NCBI GenBank assembly: GCA_026991885.1
Contig: JALXAQ010000249.1
Location: 33,553 to 97,552 of the forward strand
Source of the DNA: Thiotrichaceae bacterium
GTDB taxonomy: Bacteria > Pseudomonadota > Gammaproteobacteria > Beggiatoales > Beggiatoaceae
DNA length: 64,000 nucleotides
Reading direction: 5' to 3'
This document shows, piece after piece, positions 8,308 through 17,153 of this stretch. The position numbers were made by a program, and so were the translations under genes. Within the stretch, counting starts at the first letter, position 1; each line of letters starts with the position of its first letter. The notes below the pieces were generated by a model, which was given only the letters and a program-made list of their open reading frames with translations, did not search any database and was not told the DNA's origin.

Positions 8308-9217
8308 TAGCACTATGTTCACAAGTCAATTTTGGGAATGGTATATCATCATCCTAACGCTGGGTGGCATTTTAGCGTGTTTTGCCCTGATTTTCTGGTT
8401 AGGGCGTGGCCATTCTAAATCCGACGAAAAAGTCGAAACAATGGGGCATGTTTGGGACGAAACCCTTGAAGAATACAACAACCCCCTACCTCGCTGGTGG
8501 TTGAATATGTTCTACTTCACCTTGTGGTTTAGTATCATCTACTTGATACTTTATCCGGGATTGGGCTCATTTGCTGGCATCTTGGGCTGGACTGAACTGA
8601 AGCAGTACCAACAAGAAATGGATGCTGCCGAAACGCGCTATGGGCCGATTTATGCCAAATATGCTAAGGAACCGATAGCAGGGTTGGCTGAAAATCCTGA
8701 TGCGGTCATATTGGGTCACCGTTTGTATATGACTTATTGTACTGTTTGTCATGGCTCTGATGCGAGGGGGGGGCCTGGTTTTCCTAACTTGCGTGATGAT
8801 GATTGGCTTTATGGTGGTACTCCTGATGCCATTAAAACCACTATTATGAATGGCCGTCAGGGTACGATGCCCTCTGCCAAACAAAATGGTCTCAAAAGTG
8901 ATAATGAAATCAATCAGGTAGCGCAATATGTGCGGAGTTTGAGTGGTGAGCAACATGATCAAGCGGCCGCGACTGAAGGTCAAAAAATATTCGGGCGTGT
9001 TTGTTTTGCTTGTCATGGAATGGATGGTAAAGGTATGCAGGCTTTAGGTGCGCCTAACTTAACTGACAAGATTTGGCTCTATGGTGGTAGTGAAGCGACA
9101 ATTAAAAAAACTATTACCAAGGGTCGTCAAGGTAAGATGCCAGCTCATGGTGAATTTTTGGGTGAGGCTAAAGTGCATTTGTTGGCGACTTATGTTTATA
9201 GCTTGTCGCTTGAATAA
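8300..9217 (+). CDS. ccoP: cbb3-type oxidase subunit III, dihaem cytochrome c (CcoP)
   Basis: A 305-residue dihaem cytochrome c subunit, the electron entry point of the oxidase. Two N-terminal transmembrane helices (about 14-35 and 66-88), the CcoP signature GHVWDETLEEYNNPLPRWW between them, and two haem motifs, C147-T-V-C150-H151 and C235-F-A-C238-H239. The start at 8300 is set by AAGGAG at about 8287 and by the family's short N-terminus; a longer frame from 8258 overlaps ccoQ without support. Confidence 0.96.
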   Translation: MFDSTMFTSQFWEWYIIILTLGGILACFALIFWLGRGHSKSDEKVETMGHVWDETLEEYNNPLPRWWLNMFYFTLWFSIIYLILYPGLGSFAGILGWTELKQYQQEMDAAETRYGPIYAKYAKEPIAGLAENPDAVILGHRLYMTYCTVCHGSDARGGPGFPNLRDDDWLYGGTPDAIKTTIMNGRQGTMPSAKQNGLKSDNEINQVAQYVRSLSGEQHDQAAATEGQKIFGRVCFACHGMDGKGMQALGAPNLTDKIWLYGGSEATIKKTITKGRQGKMPAHGEFLGEAKVHLLATYVYSLSLE

Positions 9218-9221
9218 TAAC

Positions 9222-9312
9222 TACAGGGATTATTGATTAACAGGGATAAGTCAAAACCCTTTGCCCCTAGCCTGTTTTGACTTATCCCTGCTAATAATTA
9301 ATCCCTGTAGTT
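9222..9312. repeat. Long inverted repeat (family G)
   Basis: CTACAGGGATTA and AACAGGGATAAGTCAAAAC face GTTTTGACTTATCCCTG and TAATCCCTGTAG, forming an imperfect hairpin of roughly 90 nt immediately after ccoP. Related blocks cluster at 32686-32885. It could end the ccoNOQP transcript, but there is no T run, so it is listed as a repeat. Confidence 0.8.
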
Positions 9313-9367
9313 CCTATAGAGTATCCACAAGAATAGTCTTGCTACCCATAGCTTTCAAATCCATCTT

Positions 9368-10756
9368 ATGAAAAATTCAAATACTCCCCCCGAAGAACAA
9401 CAAGGCCTTTACGCCAAACGTGAAAAAATCCATCCCCGCATTGTACTGGGATATTTTACCCGCCTAAAAGCGCTCAGTGGTGTCATATTATTAGGTCTTT
9501 ATTACATATCCCCTTGGTTACAATGGGATGGCGAACAAGCGGTCTTATTCGATCTACCCGCCCGCAAATTTCACATTTTAGGTCTCACTTTTTGGCCCCA
9601 AGACTTCATTTATCTATCATTTGTACTCATTATTGCCGCCCTAACCCTGTTTTTATTTACCACATTAGCTGGACGCTTATGGTGTGGCTTTGCCTGTCCT
9701 CAAACGATTTGGACAGATGCCTTTTTATGGATGGAGCGTCTAGTCGAAGGCGATAGATCAAAACAAATCAAACTTGACAACGCACCGCTATCATTCCGCA
9801 AATTTCGCATTAAAGCGACTAAACATACATTGTGGCTCGTTTTTGCCTTATTCACAGGCTTCACATTTGTCGGCTTTTTTACGCCTATTCGTGAATTAAC
9901 CCAAGAAATCATGACATTTAACCTGGGGAGTTGGGAAACCTTTTGGTTATTCTTTTATAGTTTTGCCACTTATGGCAATGCCGGCTGGCTACGGGAACAA
10001 GTCTGTATTTACATGTGTCCCTATGCCCGCTTTCAAAGTGCCATGTTTGATAAGGACACCATGATAATCGCCTATGATGAAAAACGCGGAGAAGCCCGAG
10101 GCACACGTAAACGTGGCGATAAAAACTATAAAAACAAAGGATTAGGTGATTGTCTTGACTGTACCATGTGTGTACAAGTTTGTCCCACGGGCATTGATAT
10201 CCGTGATGGTTTGCAATATCAATGTATTAGTTGTTCCGCCTGTGTTGACGTGTGCGATGACATTATGGACAAAATGGATTATCCCAGGGGCTTGATTCGT
10301 TACACCACCGAAAACAGGCTCAATGGCATACCCACCCATATTGTGAGACCCCGTCTTTTTGTTTATGGAGGCATATTATTAGCGATTTTCATCGGCATGG
10401 GTTATGCCATCAGTAGCCGCTCACTGGTACAATTAGACGTTATTCGTGATCGTAGCAGTTTGTTTATAGAAACGGATGCTGGTTTGATTGAAAATGTTTA
10501 TCGCTTACGCATTATGAACAAAGACAATCATCCGCATGTTTATGACGTAGCTGCGACGGGAATTGAGGGCTTAAAATTTGCAAAAGAGCATAAAATTGAA
10601 GTTGAATCGGGTGACGTGATAACGCTGCCTGTGCGTTTAGTGGCTCATCCCGACAAATTAGCTAAACGCAGTACAAAGGTGAACTTCAAATTGACAGCGC
10701 AGGATAATCTAGCGTTGACGATTACAGAAGAGGGGCGTTTTTTGGGGCCTCGATAG
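9368..10756 (+). CDS. ccoG: Cytochrome c oxidase accessory protein CcoG
   Basis: A 462-residue polyferredoxin membrane protein (CcoG/RdxA/FixG) needed for copper handling during cbb3 assembly. Several transmembrane helices, the WCGFACPQTIWTD and CIYMCPYARFQ motifs, a CxxCxxCxxxCP cluster (CLDCTMCVQVCPTGIDI) and a second one (CISCSACVDVCDDIMDKM), then a C-terminal periplasmic Ig-like domain (about 340-462). It follows ccoNOQP after a hairpin repeat and is likely part of the same functional unit. No ccoI, ccoH or ccoS is seen nearby. Confidence 0.95.
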   Translation: MKNSNTPPEEQQGLYAKREKIHPRIVLGYFTRLKALSGVILLGLYYISPWLQWDGEQAVLFDLPARKFHILGLTFWPQDFIYLSFVLIIAALTLFLFTTLAGRLWCGFACPQTIWTDAFLWMERLVEGDRSKQIKLDNAPLSFRKFRIKATKHTLWLVFALFTGFTFVGFFTPIRELTQEIMTFNLGSWETFWLFFYSFATYGNAGWLREQVCIYMCPYARFQSAMFDKDTMIIAYDEKRGEARGTRKRGDKNYKNKGLGDCLDCTMCVQVCPTGIDIRDGLQYQCISCSACVDVCDDIMDKMDYPRGLIRYTTENRLNGIPTHIVRPRLFVYGGILLAIFIGMGYAISSRSLVQLDVIRDRSSLFIETDAGLIENVYRLRIMNKDNHPHVYDVAATGIEGLKFAKEHKIEVESGDVITLPVRLVAHPDKLAKRSTKVNFKLTAQDNLALTITEEGRFLGPR

Positions 10757-10766
10757 TCATTTCATT

Positions 10767-10799
10767 TAAAAATCCTATTTCTTCAAGAAATAGGATTTT
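10767..10799. terminator. Bidirectional terminator between ccoG and the EF-hand gene
   Basis: AAAAATCCTATTTCTT and AAGAAATAGGATTTTT form a near-perfect 15-16 bp stem with A and T runs on both sides, between two convergent genes. Confidence 0.85.
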
Positions 10800-10817
10800 T
10801 AAATTTACTACACATTG

Positions 10818-11237
10818 CTATCTTTGTTGGCGATGCTGAATCTGATGTGCCGTGAACTCTTCTGCGCTGATTTTTCCATTTCCATTGGTATCAAGGTCAG
10901 CAAATGAAGGTGCATTACCAAGGTTTCTCATTTGATAACCTTGTTTGACCCGTTCTGCTATCCTTTGGTTTCGTGCTTGATAAAATTCATTTTCGACAAT
11001 ATTTCCATCTCCATTTAAGTCAAAATCGGAGAAAACTGGCATATTTCGTCCCCTTCCCATGCCTCTTCCCATGCCGCGACGTTTTTGCATTTGGGCTTCT
11101 TGTCCATCAACCTCATCACTGATGATATTGTTAGCGTCTTTATCGCGTGCTGGAATTTCTTCGGATTGCGCGGTAATTGGCACAATACCAAAGGCGAGCA
11201 CTAGCCCTAGTGAAATGACTTTGCTCAAAATGTTCAT
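10818..11237 (-). CDS. Exported EF-hand protein
   Basis: A 139-residue protein with a signal peptide (about 1-23, hydrophobic core then PITAQS). Two canonical EF-hand loops follow: DLNGDGNIVENE at 73-84 and DTNGNGKISAEE at 116-127, so it should bind calcium. A basic GMGRGMGRGR stretch (about 55-64) and a His/Gln-rich tail are unusual for the family. It is probably periplasmic. It lies 31 bp downstream of the DUF2202 gene on the same strand, with GGAG upstream, and may be in the same operon. Exact role unknown. Confidence 0.8.
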   Translation of the reverse strand: MNILSKVISLGLVLAFGIVPITAQSEEIPARDKDANNIISDEVDGQEAQMQKRRGMGRGMGRGRNMPVFSDFDLNGDGNIVENEFYQARNQRIAERVKQGYQMRNLGNAPSFADLDTNGNGKISAEEFTAHQIQHRQQR

Positions 11238-11268
11238 TGTATTACTCCTTTAGTTGTGTTGATAACTT

Positions 11269-12303
11269 TTATTCAACATAAAAATCAATAGCTTGTTCAT
11301 TAAATACTATTGTACCATCTTGCAAGCGATAGCCGACAGAAATTTGGTATCTTCCCGCTGGCAAGGTTCCTTGATACACATTCAGCTTTTGCTCATTGCC
11401 TAATGTTTGTTGGACTTGGACGGCGGTGAGTGTATTAAAATAACCGTCCCAATTTTGCCAACCGCCCGTTTCATCACGCATAAAGATCAATGGCTGCGTG
11501 GCACCCATTGGGGTAAACATTGCAACCGTCAATAAATCTGCATTTTGTCCAATATGGGCGCTATCAGGTTGGAAAGTCGCCGTAATTGTGATCTCATCGC
11601 TTTGACTGAAGATAGCGCCATTGCTATAAAGACCGGTTTGGGTCTTGATTGATGCTTTAAATTGGGCATTGGTCTCCACAAACTGCGAATTAGCCGTCTC
11701 GATGGCGATACCACGACTCATAGTGCCAGAATTGAGAATGTCATCCACTTCATCTAAATACTGAGCCTCATACACATAACCTAAGTACTCAATCTGACCC
11801 ACAAAAGCGCGTAAATGGTTGTAAGAACCATTCATCAGCTTGGTGTACATTCTCTCCAATGCCCTGTTGTTGGTTTCAGCAATAGCATTTTGCAAATCGT
11901 CTATGTCCACCTCTTCAATGAGGGCACCCACGTACAGGGCTTCAATTTGTGAGGTACGACCACGTTCAACTAGGCTATCATATAAACTCTGAATATCCGA
12001 GTTAGTAAAATTACCCACCTCCTCAAGAGCTGGATCAGGTAGGTTGTACCTATCAAGTAATGATTTAACTTGATCCATATGTTGTTGTTCAGCACTTGAA
12101 ATGTTGGCAAATATCTGTGTTTGCCAGACTTCATAAAGGGTGATGTAAACATCCCTTGCCATTTTTTCTTCTTCGCGCATAAAAGAGAGTGTAGCCGCCT
12201 CGGCTTCGGAGATTTGAGTGCCTTGTACAGGTGGGGCACTCCATGCAGATGAAGCCAAAATCATAGCGATGGCTATACTGATGGTTTTTTGAGTAAGTTT
12301 CAT
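11269..12303 (-). CDS. Exported DUF2202 (ferritin-like) protein
   Basis: A 344-residue protein with a clear signal peptide ending SSAWSA. The N-terminal half (about 30-180) matches DUF2202, predicted to be a ferritin-like four-helix bundle: FMREEEKMARDVYITLYE, SSAEQQHMDQVKSLLDRY and ALYVGALIEEVDIDDLQ carry the E, ExxH and E residues expected of a di-metal site. The C-terminal part (about 215-344) is a beta-rich domain without a name I recognise. The metal-binding role is inferred from the family. It pairs with the downstream EF-hand gene. Confidence 0.83.
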   Translation of the reverse strand: MKLTQKTISIAIAMILASSAWSAPPVQGTQISEAEAATLSFMREEEKMARDVYITLYEVWQTQIFANISSAEQQHMDQVKSLLDRYNLPDPALEEVGNFTNSDIQSLYDSLVERGRTSQIEALYVGALIEEVDIDDLQNAIAETNNRALERMYTKLMNGSYNHLRAFVGQIEYLGYVYEAQYLDEVDDILNSGTMSRGIAIETANSQFVETNAQFKASIKTQTGLYSNGAIFSQSDEITITATFQPDSAHIGQNADLLTVAMFTPMGATQPLIFMRDETGGWQNWDGYFNTLTAVQVQQTLGNEQKLNVYQGTLPAGRYQISVGYRLQDGTIVFNEQAIDFYVE

Positions 12304-12474
12304 AATAAATATCCTTTATAATAAGATTGTCGCCATTTTGAAGTTGAGCAGGTGAGTATTAAAACAAAATGTTGTAAACTGTATATGTCTGAAATAGGCT
12401 TTTTTGTAATAGAATTTATCTAATCACAACTTGTTTACATTAGCTTACAAAAAAGGAAAGGAAAAGGAGCAACC

Positions 12475-13797
12475 ATGTGTAAAAAAGCACTATTATGCTT
12501 GGTAGCCATAGTGTTACCATTGGAATTACAGGCCAAAATTGATTTAGTCACTTTACCCGTGCGTGATCAGGTACACTTGACTATTTACAATGCGGCTGAT
12601 TTAACGCTGGTGCAGGAACAACGCACTTTAACCCTCAAACAAGGTATCAATCGCTTAGAATTTGGTTGGGCTGATACTTTGATTGATCCGACATCGGTTT
12701 ATTTGGATGCACCACAACATGCGGGAAAAGTCAATTTATTGGAAGTGGCTTATCCGCCTAATGTCAAAGGGAGCGCCATTTGGACAATTGAATCACAAGT
12801 AGCGGGGGCAGTGCCCGTCGATATTAGCTTTTTTACCTCAGGGCTCTCTTGGCGGGCTTTTTATATGTGTACTTTGTCAACCGATGAAAAAACGATGCGC
12901 TTGCAAAACTATGTGCGTGTTGATAACCGCAGCGGAGAAGATTATCTCAATGCTGAAACGCGAGTGGTGGTTGGTAAAATCCATTTACTTGATAAAATTG
13001 CCGAATTAGCCCAACGCCATCCACCTTATGGTATGCCGATCAATATTATGCCACCAATGGAAGAATATGCTTTAGAAGATGCAGAAATGAGAGGGTTATT
13101 CTCGACAGGCGCACCCAGAATGTTTAAAGCAGCCCCCAAGAAAATCATCAAAGAAGGTTTATCCGAATATTTCCTCTATAGCATTGAGGGTACCGAATCG
13201 ATTCGGAATGGTTGGGGTAAACGTTTGATTTCTTTAGATGTGGAAAAAATGCCAGTGCGTGCCCTCTATCGTTATGATGAACATCGTTATGGAAAACAAG
13301 CGCAACGCTTATTATTTTTCAAAAATGATAAAGCACATCACTTAGGTGAAACGCCTTTACCTGATGGCAAAGTGATGATTTACCGGCAATTGGCTGATAA
13401 ACATTTAAGCTATGTTGCTGCCACAAATACTCAATATATTCCCGTTGAACAGGAAGTTGAGCTGGATTTGGGCGCGGCAAGATATATTAAAGTGGAGCCG
13501 GTTTTAATGGATTCTCGAACAGAAAATTATGTTTTTGACTTCAAAGGCAATATTTCGGGACATGATCGCGTTCAAACTTGGCAATTGAAATTGGAAAATA
13601 ACCGCGATTTGCCGGTAGAGATAGAAATTTTCCAACACTTTCAGCATCCGCACTGGACAATCCAGTCAGGCACTTATGAAAAAGTCGATCTAGACACGAT
13701 AAAATATCGTCTGACTTTGCCAGCGCGTACTAAAGAATATCTGCTGACTTATACGCTCACCTTGTTTGAGGGTGAACGTCGGAGGAATTCACGATGA
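12475..13797 (+). CDS. Exported DUF4139-family protein (first of a pair)
   Basis: A 440-residue protein with an N-terminal signal peptide (about 1-20, ending LQAK). The N-terminal region DLVTLPVRDQVHLTIYNAADLTLVQEQRTLTL and the WTIESQ...VPVDISFFTSGLSWRAFY block are typical of DUF4139-containing proteins; the C-terminal WQLKLENNRDLPVEIEIFQHF segment is beta-rich. Function is unknown; periplasmic or surface location is inferred. A good AAAGGAG-type ribosome site lies upstream. It overlaps the next gene by 4 bp (ATGA), so the two are translationally coupled. Confidence 0.8.
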   Translation: MCKKALLCLVAIVLPLELQAKIDLVTLPVRDQVHLTIYNAADLTLVQEQRTLTLKQGINRLEFGWADTLIDPTSVYLDAPQHAGKVNLLEVAYPPNVKGSAIWTIESQVAGAVPVDISFFTSGLSWRAFYMCTLSTDEKTMRLQNYVRVDNRSGEDYLNAETRVVVGKIHLLDKIAELAQRHPPYGMPINIMPPMEEYALEDAEMRGLFSTGAPRMFKAAPKKIIKEGLSEYFLYSIEGTESIRNGWGKRLISLDVEKMPVRALYRYDEHRYGKQAQRLLFFKNDKAHHLGETPLPDGKVMIYRQLADKHLSYVAATNTQYIPVEQEVELDLGAARYIKVEPVLMDSRTENYVFDFKGNISGHDRVQTWQLKLENNRDLPVEIEIFQHFQHPHWTIQSGTYEKVDLDTIKYRLTLPARTKEYLLTYTLTLFEGERRRNSR

Positions 13798-14924
13798 AAT
13801 TGACGACTTACTTCATTTTTATGACGGTTTTCAGTCTTTTACTCATTGAAAACAGTTGGGCACGTATTAAATTAGTAGCGTTACCAGAACGCGAAGCAAC
13901 CGTGGTACGCTTAGACAATCCCAATGCGACACTGCTTGAAGAGGAGCGCGTGTTGACTTTACAAAAAGGCCTGAATCAAGTTGACTTTTCTTGGAAAGGG
14001 GTAGAAATTCGACCGGATTCAATCCGCTTGACTGTGCTAAATCAATCGCAAGCGGTGACAGTGCTCAGCGTCAGTTATCCGCCCAATGAACAAGCCTTAG
14101 TTTGGGAATTTGCTAGCCCCATCGGGCAACAAGTGCGCGTCAGAATTAGTTATCTGCTCAACAAGATTGATCGTTTAATCACCTACAAAGCGGTGGTGCG
14201 AAAAGATGAATCTAATTTAGATTTAAGCTCATTTTTAGTCTTGAGAAATTTCTCAGGGGAAAATTTACCCGCCAGCCGCTTTCAACTAGATTATGGCGAA
14301 ACCTTTGAAAGTGCTGTTTTAAGCGGAGAAACTAAGCGGATGCAATTTTTTACCGCCAAAAAGTTGCCTATCAAAAAACGCTTTACCTTTGACGCGGCTC
14401 AATTACCTTGGGATCCTAAACAAGTTGGCGACAATGTCGGTATTCCGGTTCATTATGAATTAGAAAATACGACCGATAACGGCTTAGGCAAACATGCCTT
14501 ATGGGATGGCAAAGCCCGTTTATATAGTGAAGATGGACAGGGCAGTACGCTTTTTTTGGGTGAAGATAAGGCCAAATTCACGCCCGTCGGACAACCACTT
14601 AAATTAATCATTGGCGATAGCCGCGATGTGGTTGTCACGCAACGTCAAATGAGCCAACAGCGTTTGAATGAACGCCGCAACGCTAAGCGAAATCGAGTGG
14701 TACTTTATGATACTGAAGAAACCATGCGGGTAGAAATCGAAAATTTCAAAGAGCAAGCGGTGTTTGTCACTCTCAAAGAGCCGATGCCTGAAGAGTGGGT
14801 TATGAAAAAAGCATCTCATTCCTATGAACGGGAACATAATCGAGAAATTCACTTTGATATTGCTGTGCCTGCTAAGGATAAAGTGGTGGTGATTTATAGT
14901 TATTATCGGCGTAATATACGTTAG
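13794..14924 (+). CDS. Exported DUF4139-family protein (second of a pair)
   Basis: A 376-residue paralogue of the preceding protein: signal peptide, then RIKLVALPEREATVVRLDNPNATLLEEERVLTLQKGLNQVDFSW, alignable to the first gene through the N-terminal 120 residues, then a diverged middle and a similar C-terminal NFKEQAVFVTLKEPMPEEW. It lacks an equivalent of the Pro/Met-rich insert around 190-215 of its neighbour. It is likely a partner from an old duplication. A palindrome A copy begins at the base after its stop codon. Confidence 0.78.
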   Translation: MKLTTYFIFMTVFSLLLIENSWARIKLVALPEREATVVRLDNPNATLLEEERVLTLQKGLNQVDFSWKGVEIRPDSIRLTVLNQSQAVTVLSVSYPPNEQALVWEFASPIGQQVRVRISYLLNKIDRLITYKAVVRKDESNLDLSSFLVLRNFSGENLPASRFQLDYGETFESAVLSGETKRMQFFTAKKLPIKKRFTFDAAQLPWDPKQVGDNVGIPVHYELENTTDNGLGKHALWDGKARLYSEDGQGSTLFLGEDKAKFTPVGQPLKLIIGDSRDVVVTQRQMSQQRLNERRNAKRNRVVLYDTEETMRVEIENFKEQAVFVTLKEPMPEEWVMKKASHSYEREHNREIHFDIAVPAKDKVVVIYSYYRRNIR

Positions 14925-14947
14925 GAGTCCAAGATTTATCTTGGACA
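14925..14947. repeat. Palindrome A copy
   Basis: GAGTCCAAGATTTATCTTGG(AC) begins immediately after the TAG of the DUF4139 gene. Confidence 0.85.
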
Positions 14948-14956
14948 CCTGATTGA

Positions 14957-15052
14957 AATTTTCAAGTCATTGATTTATTTGCGGGTTGTGGCGGCTTATC
15001 GCTTGGATTTGAAGCGGTCGGATTTAAAACCCTTATCAAATGCCGATACTAA
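14957..15052 (+). pseudogene. Remnant of a C5-cytosine DNA methyltransferase (motif I only)
   Basis: The frame from 14957 reads NFQVIDLFAGCGGLSLGFEA then VGFKTLIKCRY and a stop at 15050. DLFAGCGGLSLGFE is motif I (the SAM-binding FxGxG region) of m5C methyltransferases. It has a stop codon just before it, no start codon, and none of motifs IV (PCQ), VI or VIII follow, so only the first 30 residues survive. It lies between a palindrome A copy and an unrelated small gene. Confidence 0.75.
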
Positions 15053-15162
15053 ATCATTCAATCAAATCAGGTAGCATTATTCATATTGGCTCTGTGGGCA
15101 ACTCGTGCGGTGGATTCACAACGGATTTGGTTGCGGATTAATGACTTTCAATGAGATATAAT

Positions 15163-15525
15163 ATGGCAACACAAAAACTGACACTTAATCTACCAGAAGA
15201 AATTTTTTACCACTTGGCTCGAATAGCTGAATTGACTCATCAAACGATTGAATCATTGACCGTTCAGAGCATCAAAAGTAACTTGCCACCGACGGTGGAA
15301 AACGCCCCCTTGGAAATGCAAGCCAGTTTACAAGCAATGCAGACACATTTAACATTGCTAGAGCGCAACCAAGAAACGGAGTCAATGAGCCATCGTCAAG
15401 AACTGAGAAAGTTAGGACAAGCCGCTGATCAGTTAATGTTGAAAAAGGCTTATGCTTGGGCAATTTTACGTTGGCGCGGTTATCGGATACCCGCCCTAGA
15501 TGAATTAGGCTCATTACCCATTTGA
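15163..15525 (+). CDS. Small hypothetical protein with RHH-like N-terminus
   Basis: A 120-residue protein I do not recognise. The first 40 residues (MATQKLTLNLPEEIFYHLAR followed by IAELTHQTIESLTVQSI) have the strand-helix-helix pattern of ribbon-helix-helix DNA-binding proteins or antitoxins. A predicted coiled coil (about 50-90, LQAMQTHLTLLERNQETESM) and an aromatic tail ILRWRGYRIPALDELG follow. The ATG at 15163 fits the RHH strand better than one at 15151. No partner toxin gene is adjacent on this strand. Confidence 0.65.
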   Translation: MATQKLTLNLPEEIFYHLARIAELTHQTIESLTVQSIKSNLPPTVENAPLEMQASLQAMQTHLTLLERNQETESMSHRQELRKLGQAADQLMLKKAYAWAILRWRGYRIPALDELGSLPI

Positions 15526-15586
15526 ACTTCAAGCCTTGGGATAAATCCCAAGGCTAACAGCGGTAGGAACCTAAAGGTGACTAAAT

Positions 15587-17032
15587 TCAGTTAGCAAGCG
15601 TAGGGTGCGTCCTACGCACCATCTCTCCAGGAACCATCGTTATGGAACGCCCACCATTAAGATTTCTCCGTCGAAACTGCGACATCAAGACTGTGCGTGG
15701 GACGCACCCTACGCTAACAGGGCAACCATAAAGGATTGCCTTCCGAGGCAAAAGTTTTCGCCTCGGAAACATAAAATGCGCTCCTTTGTAGGGGCAATCC
15801 CTTGTGGTTGCCCTTAACGGCGATGGCATTGACCCGACGCTTGCTAACGGCTCATCTGTCGGTGAGGGTTTAGAGTCATCATTCTTCTTATTGTCTTCTG
15901 CTTGTGAGCGGTTGTCAGAATTTTCTGACTGTTTATCATCTATCTCTTCACCCTGTGTTGAGCCATTTTCGGTTTTGACAGAATCACTTGTGACAGCTAA
16001 CGGCTCATCTGTCGGTGAGGGTTTAGAGTCATCATTCTCCTTATTGTCTTCTGCTTGTGAGCGATTATCATCTATCTCTTCACCCTGTGTTGAGCCATTT
16101 TCATTTTTTCCATGTGGCGGTTTATCTATATCAGATGGATGAGACTCTTGTCCCTCTTTATCCGTTGAGCCATTATCAGGTTTTGTTGTCTCCACCTCGC
16201 TTGAATTTGGAACTGGCGTATTTGATTGCGGACTCGGCTTGTTTTCCAACTTGTTTTCCAAAGTGCTTGGTTCGTTTTCCAAGTTCGTATTGTTCTCCAA
16301 GTCGATAAACATCAAGGAAAATATTCCCGCTAAGGCTAGAACTATTAATGCTGCTATGGGCGTTTTTCTCGGCATTTTTTTTTGAGTCGCCGAGGTTCGC
16401 CAACCTGTAGATTTCTCAAGTGAGCATAAAGCCCTCCATACCTTTGCCAGTTTCTCAGGCGATTTAATACCCGTTACTACCACTAATTTTTCTTGTTGTT
16501 GGGGTAGCTTCGTCTTGCGTAAAGTCTCGGCTAGATCAGACAACAACAACGTCGAAGTATTGCCTATCAGACACTCATTTTTTGGTTGCCCATCGCCAAT
16601 GCCGTTGACTTTGTCAGAAAATAACTCACAAAAATCATCGTACTTAACACGGAATCCAAGCTTCTCATCGTCAGTAATGATTTGCTCAAGTTTCTTGCGG
16701 ATGCTTTTTTCATCCTCTAAAAATCGAACAGCGATACCACGTAATTCTTGCTCTTTATCTTCATCAAAAATAAAAGCAAGAGAATTTCTGATAACACGGT
16801 TCTGAAAATCTTTTCGATTTGACTGTAGCCCAGTTATCAGTAGACACAAGCCCTCTTCAGTACGCGCTATCAGTAATGAAAAAGGCTCATATTCTGTGTC
16901 CAAGAACTCATTTAGAGGCAATATAAACTTAGCATCGTCTTGCTGCTGTTCGTCGGGAGTGATTTTTTTCCATTGGTAATCATAATTATGGGAAACCCCA
17001 CGACTTTGCACGTAAAATGACTTAAATGGCAT
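15587..17032 (-). CDS. Membrane protein with long disordered tail, GTPase cluster
   Basis: A 481-codon frame. Residues 1-220 form a mixed alpha/beta domain I do not recognise (starts MPFKSFYVQSRGVSHNYDYQ). A single transmembrane helix lies at about 226-246 (TPIAALIVLALAGIFSLMFI), followed by roughly 150 low-complexity acidic/polar residues that contain two copies of a unit beginning NGSTQGEEIDD and ending SKPSPTDEPLA. From about residue 395 the frame translates dispersed repeats C and D, so the original stop is probably lost and the natural product is shorter. It is the last gene of the GTPase unit, 121 bp after the second small GTPase. A cytosolic N-terminal domain with an exported tail, or the reverse, is possible. 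Confidence 0.72.
   Translation of the reverse strand: MPFKSFYVQSRGVSHNYDYQWKKITPDEQQQDDAKFILPLNEFLDTEYEPFSLLIARTEEGLCLLITGLQSNRKDFQNRVIRNSLAFIFDEDKEQELRGIAVRFLEDEKSIRKKLEQIITDDEKLGFRVKYDDFCELFSDKVNGIGDGQPKNECLIGNTSTLLLSDLAETLRKTKLPQQQEKLVVVTGIKSPEKLAKVWRALCSLEKSTGWRTSATQKKMPRKTPIAALIVLALAGIFSLMFIDLENNTNLENEPSTLENKLENKPSPQSNTPVPNSSEVETTKPDNGSTDKEGQESHPSDIDKPPHGKNENGSTQGEEIDDNRSQAEDNKENDDSKPSPTDEPLAVTSDSVKTENGSTQGEEIDDKQSENSDNRSQAEDNKKNDDSKPSPTDEPLASVGSMPSPLRATTRDCPYKGAHFMFPRRKLLPRKAILYGCPVSVGCVPRTVLMSQFRRRNLNGGRSITMVPGEMVRRTHPTLAN
15596..15830. repeat. Repeat cluster of families D and C
   Basis: Family D copies face each other at about 15599-15620 (TAGGGTGCGTCCTACGCACC) and 15692-15713 (reverse). 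A family C pair follows: GGGCAACCATAAAGGATTGCC at 15720 and GTAGGGGCAATCCCTTGTGG ending near 15813, then GATGGCATT. A GAGGCAAAAGTTTTCGCCTC hairpin lies inside. The membrane-protein gene on the minus strand reads into this cluster for its last 85 or so codons. Confidence 0.85.
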
Positions 17033-17153
17033 AACAAATAGTCTCCCTGCTAATGCACATTAAACAATAGATGGTGTTATTTTTTAAATTTATGATTTTA
17101 TTGGATATAAAAAATCATTTATCCAATAAAATCACGCGCGTTTGAATCCATAG

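Noticed and set aside
15804..16308. Plus-strand frames of 112 and 83 codons opposite the membrane-protein tail
   Set aside because: They are mirror images of the low-complexity minus-strand coding region, and the minus frame has consistent composition and gene context.
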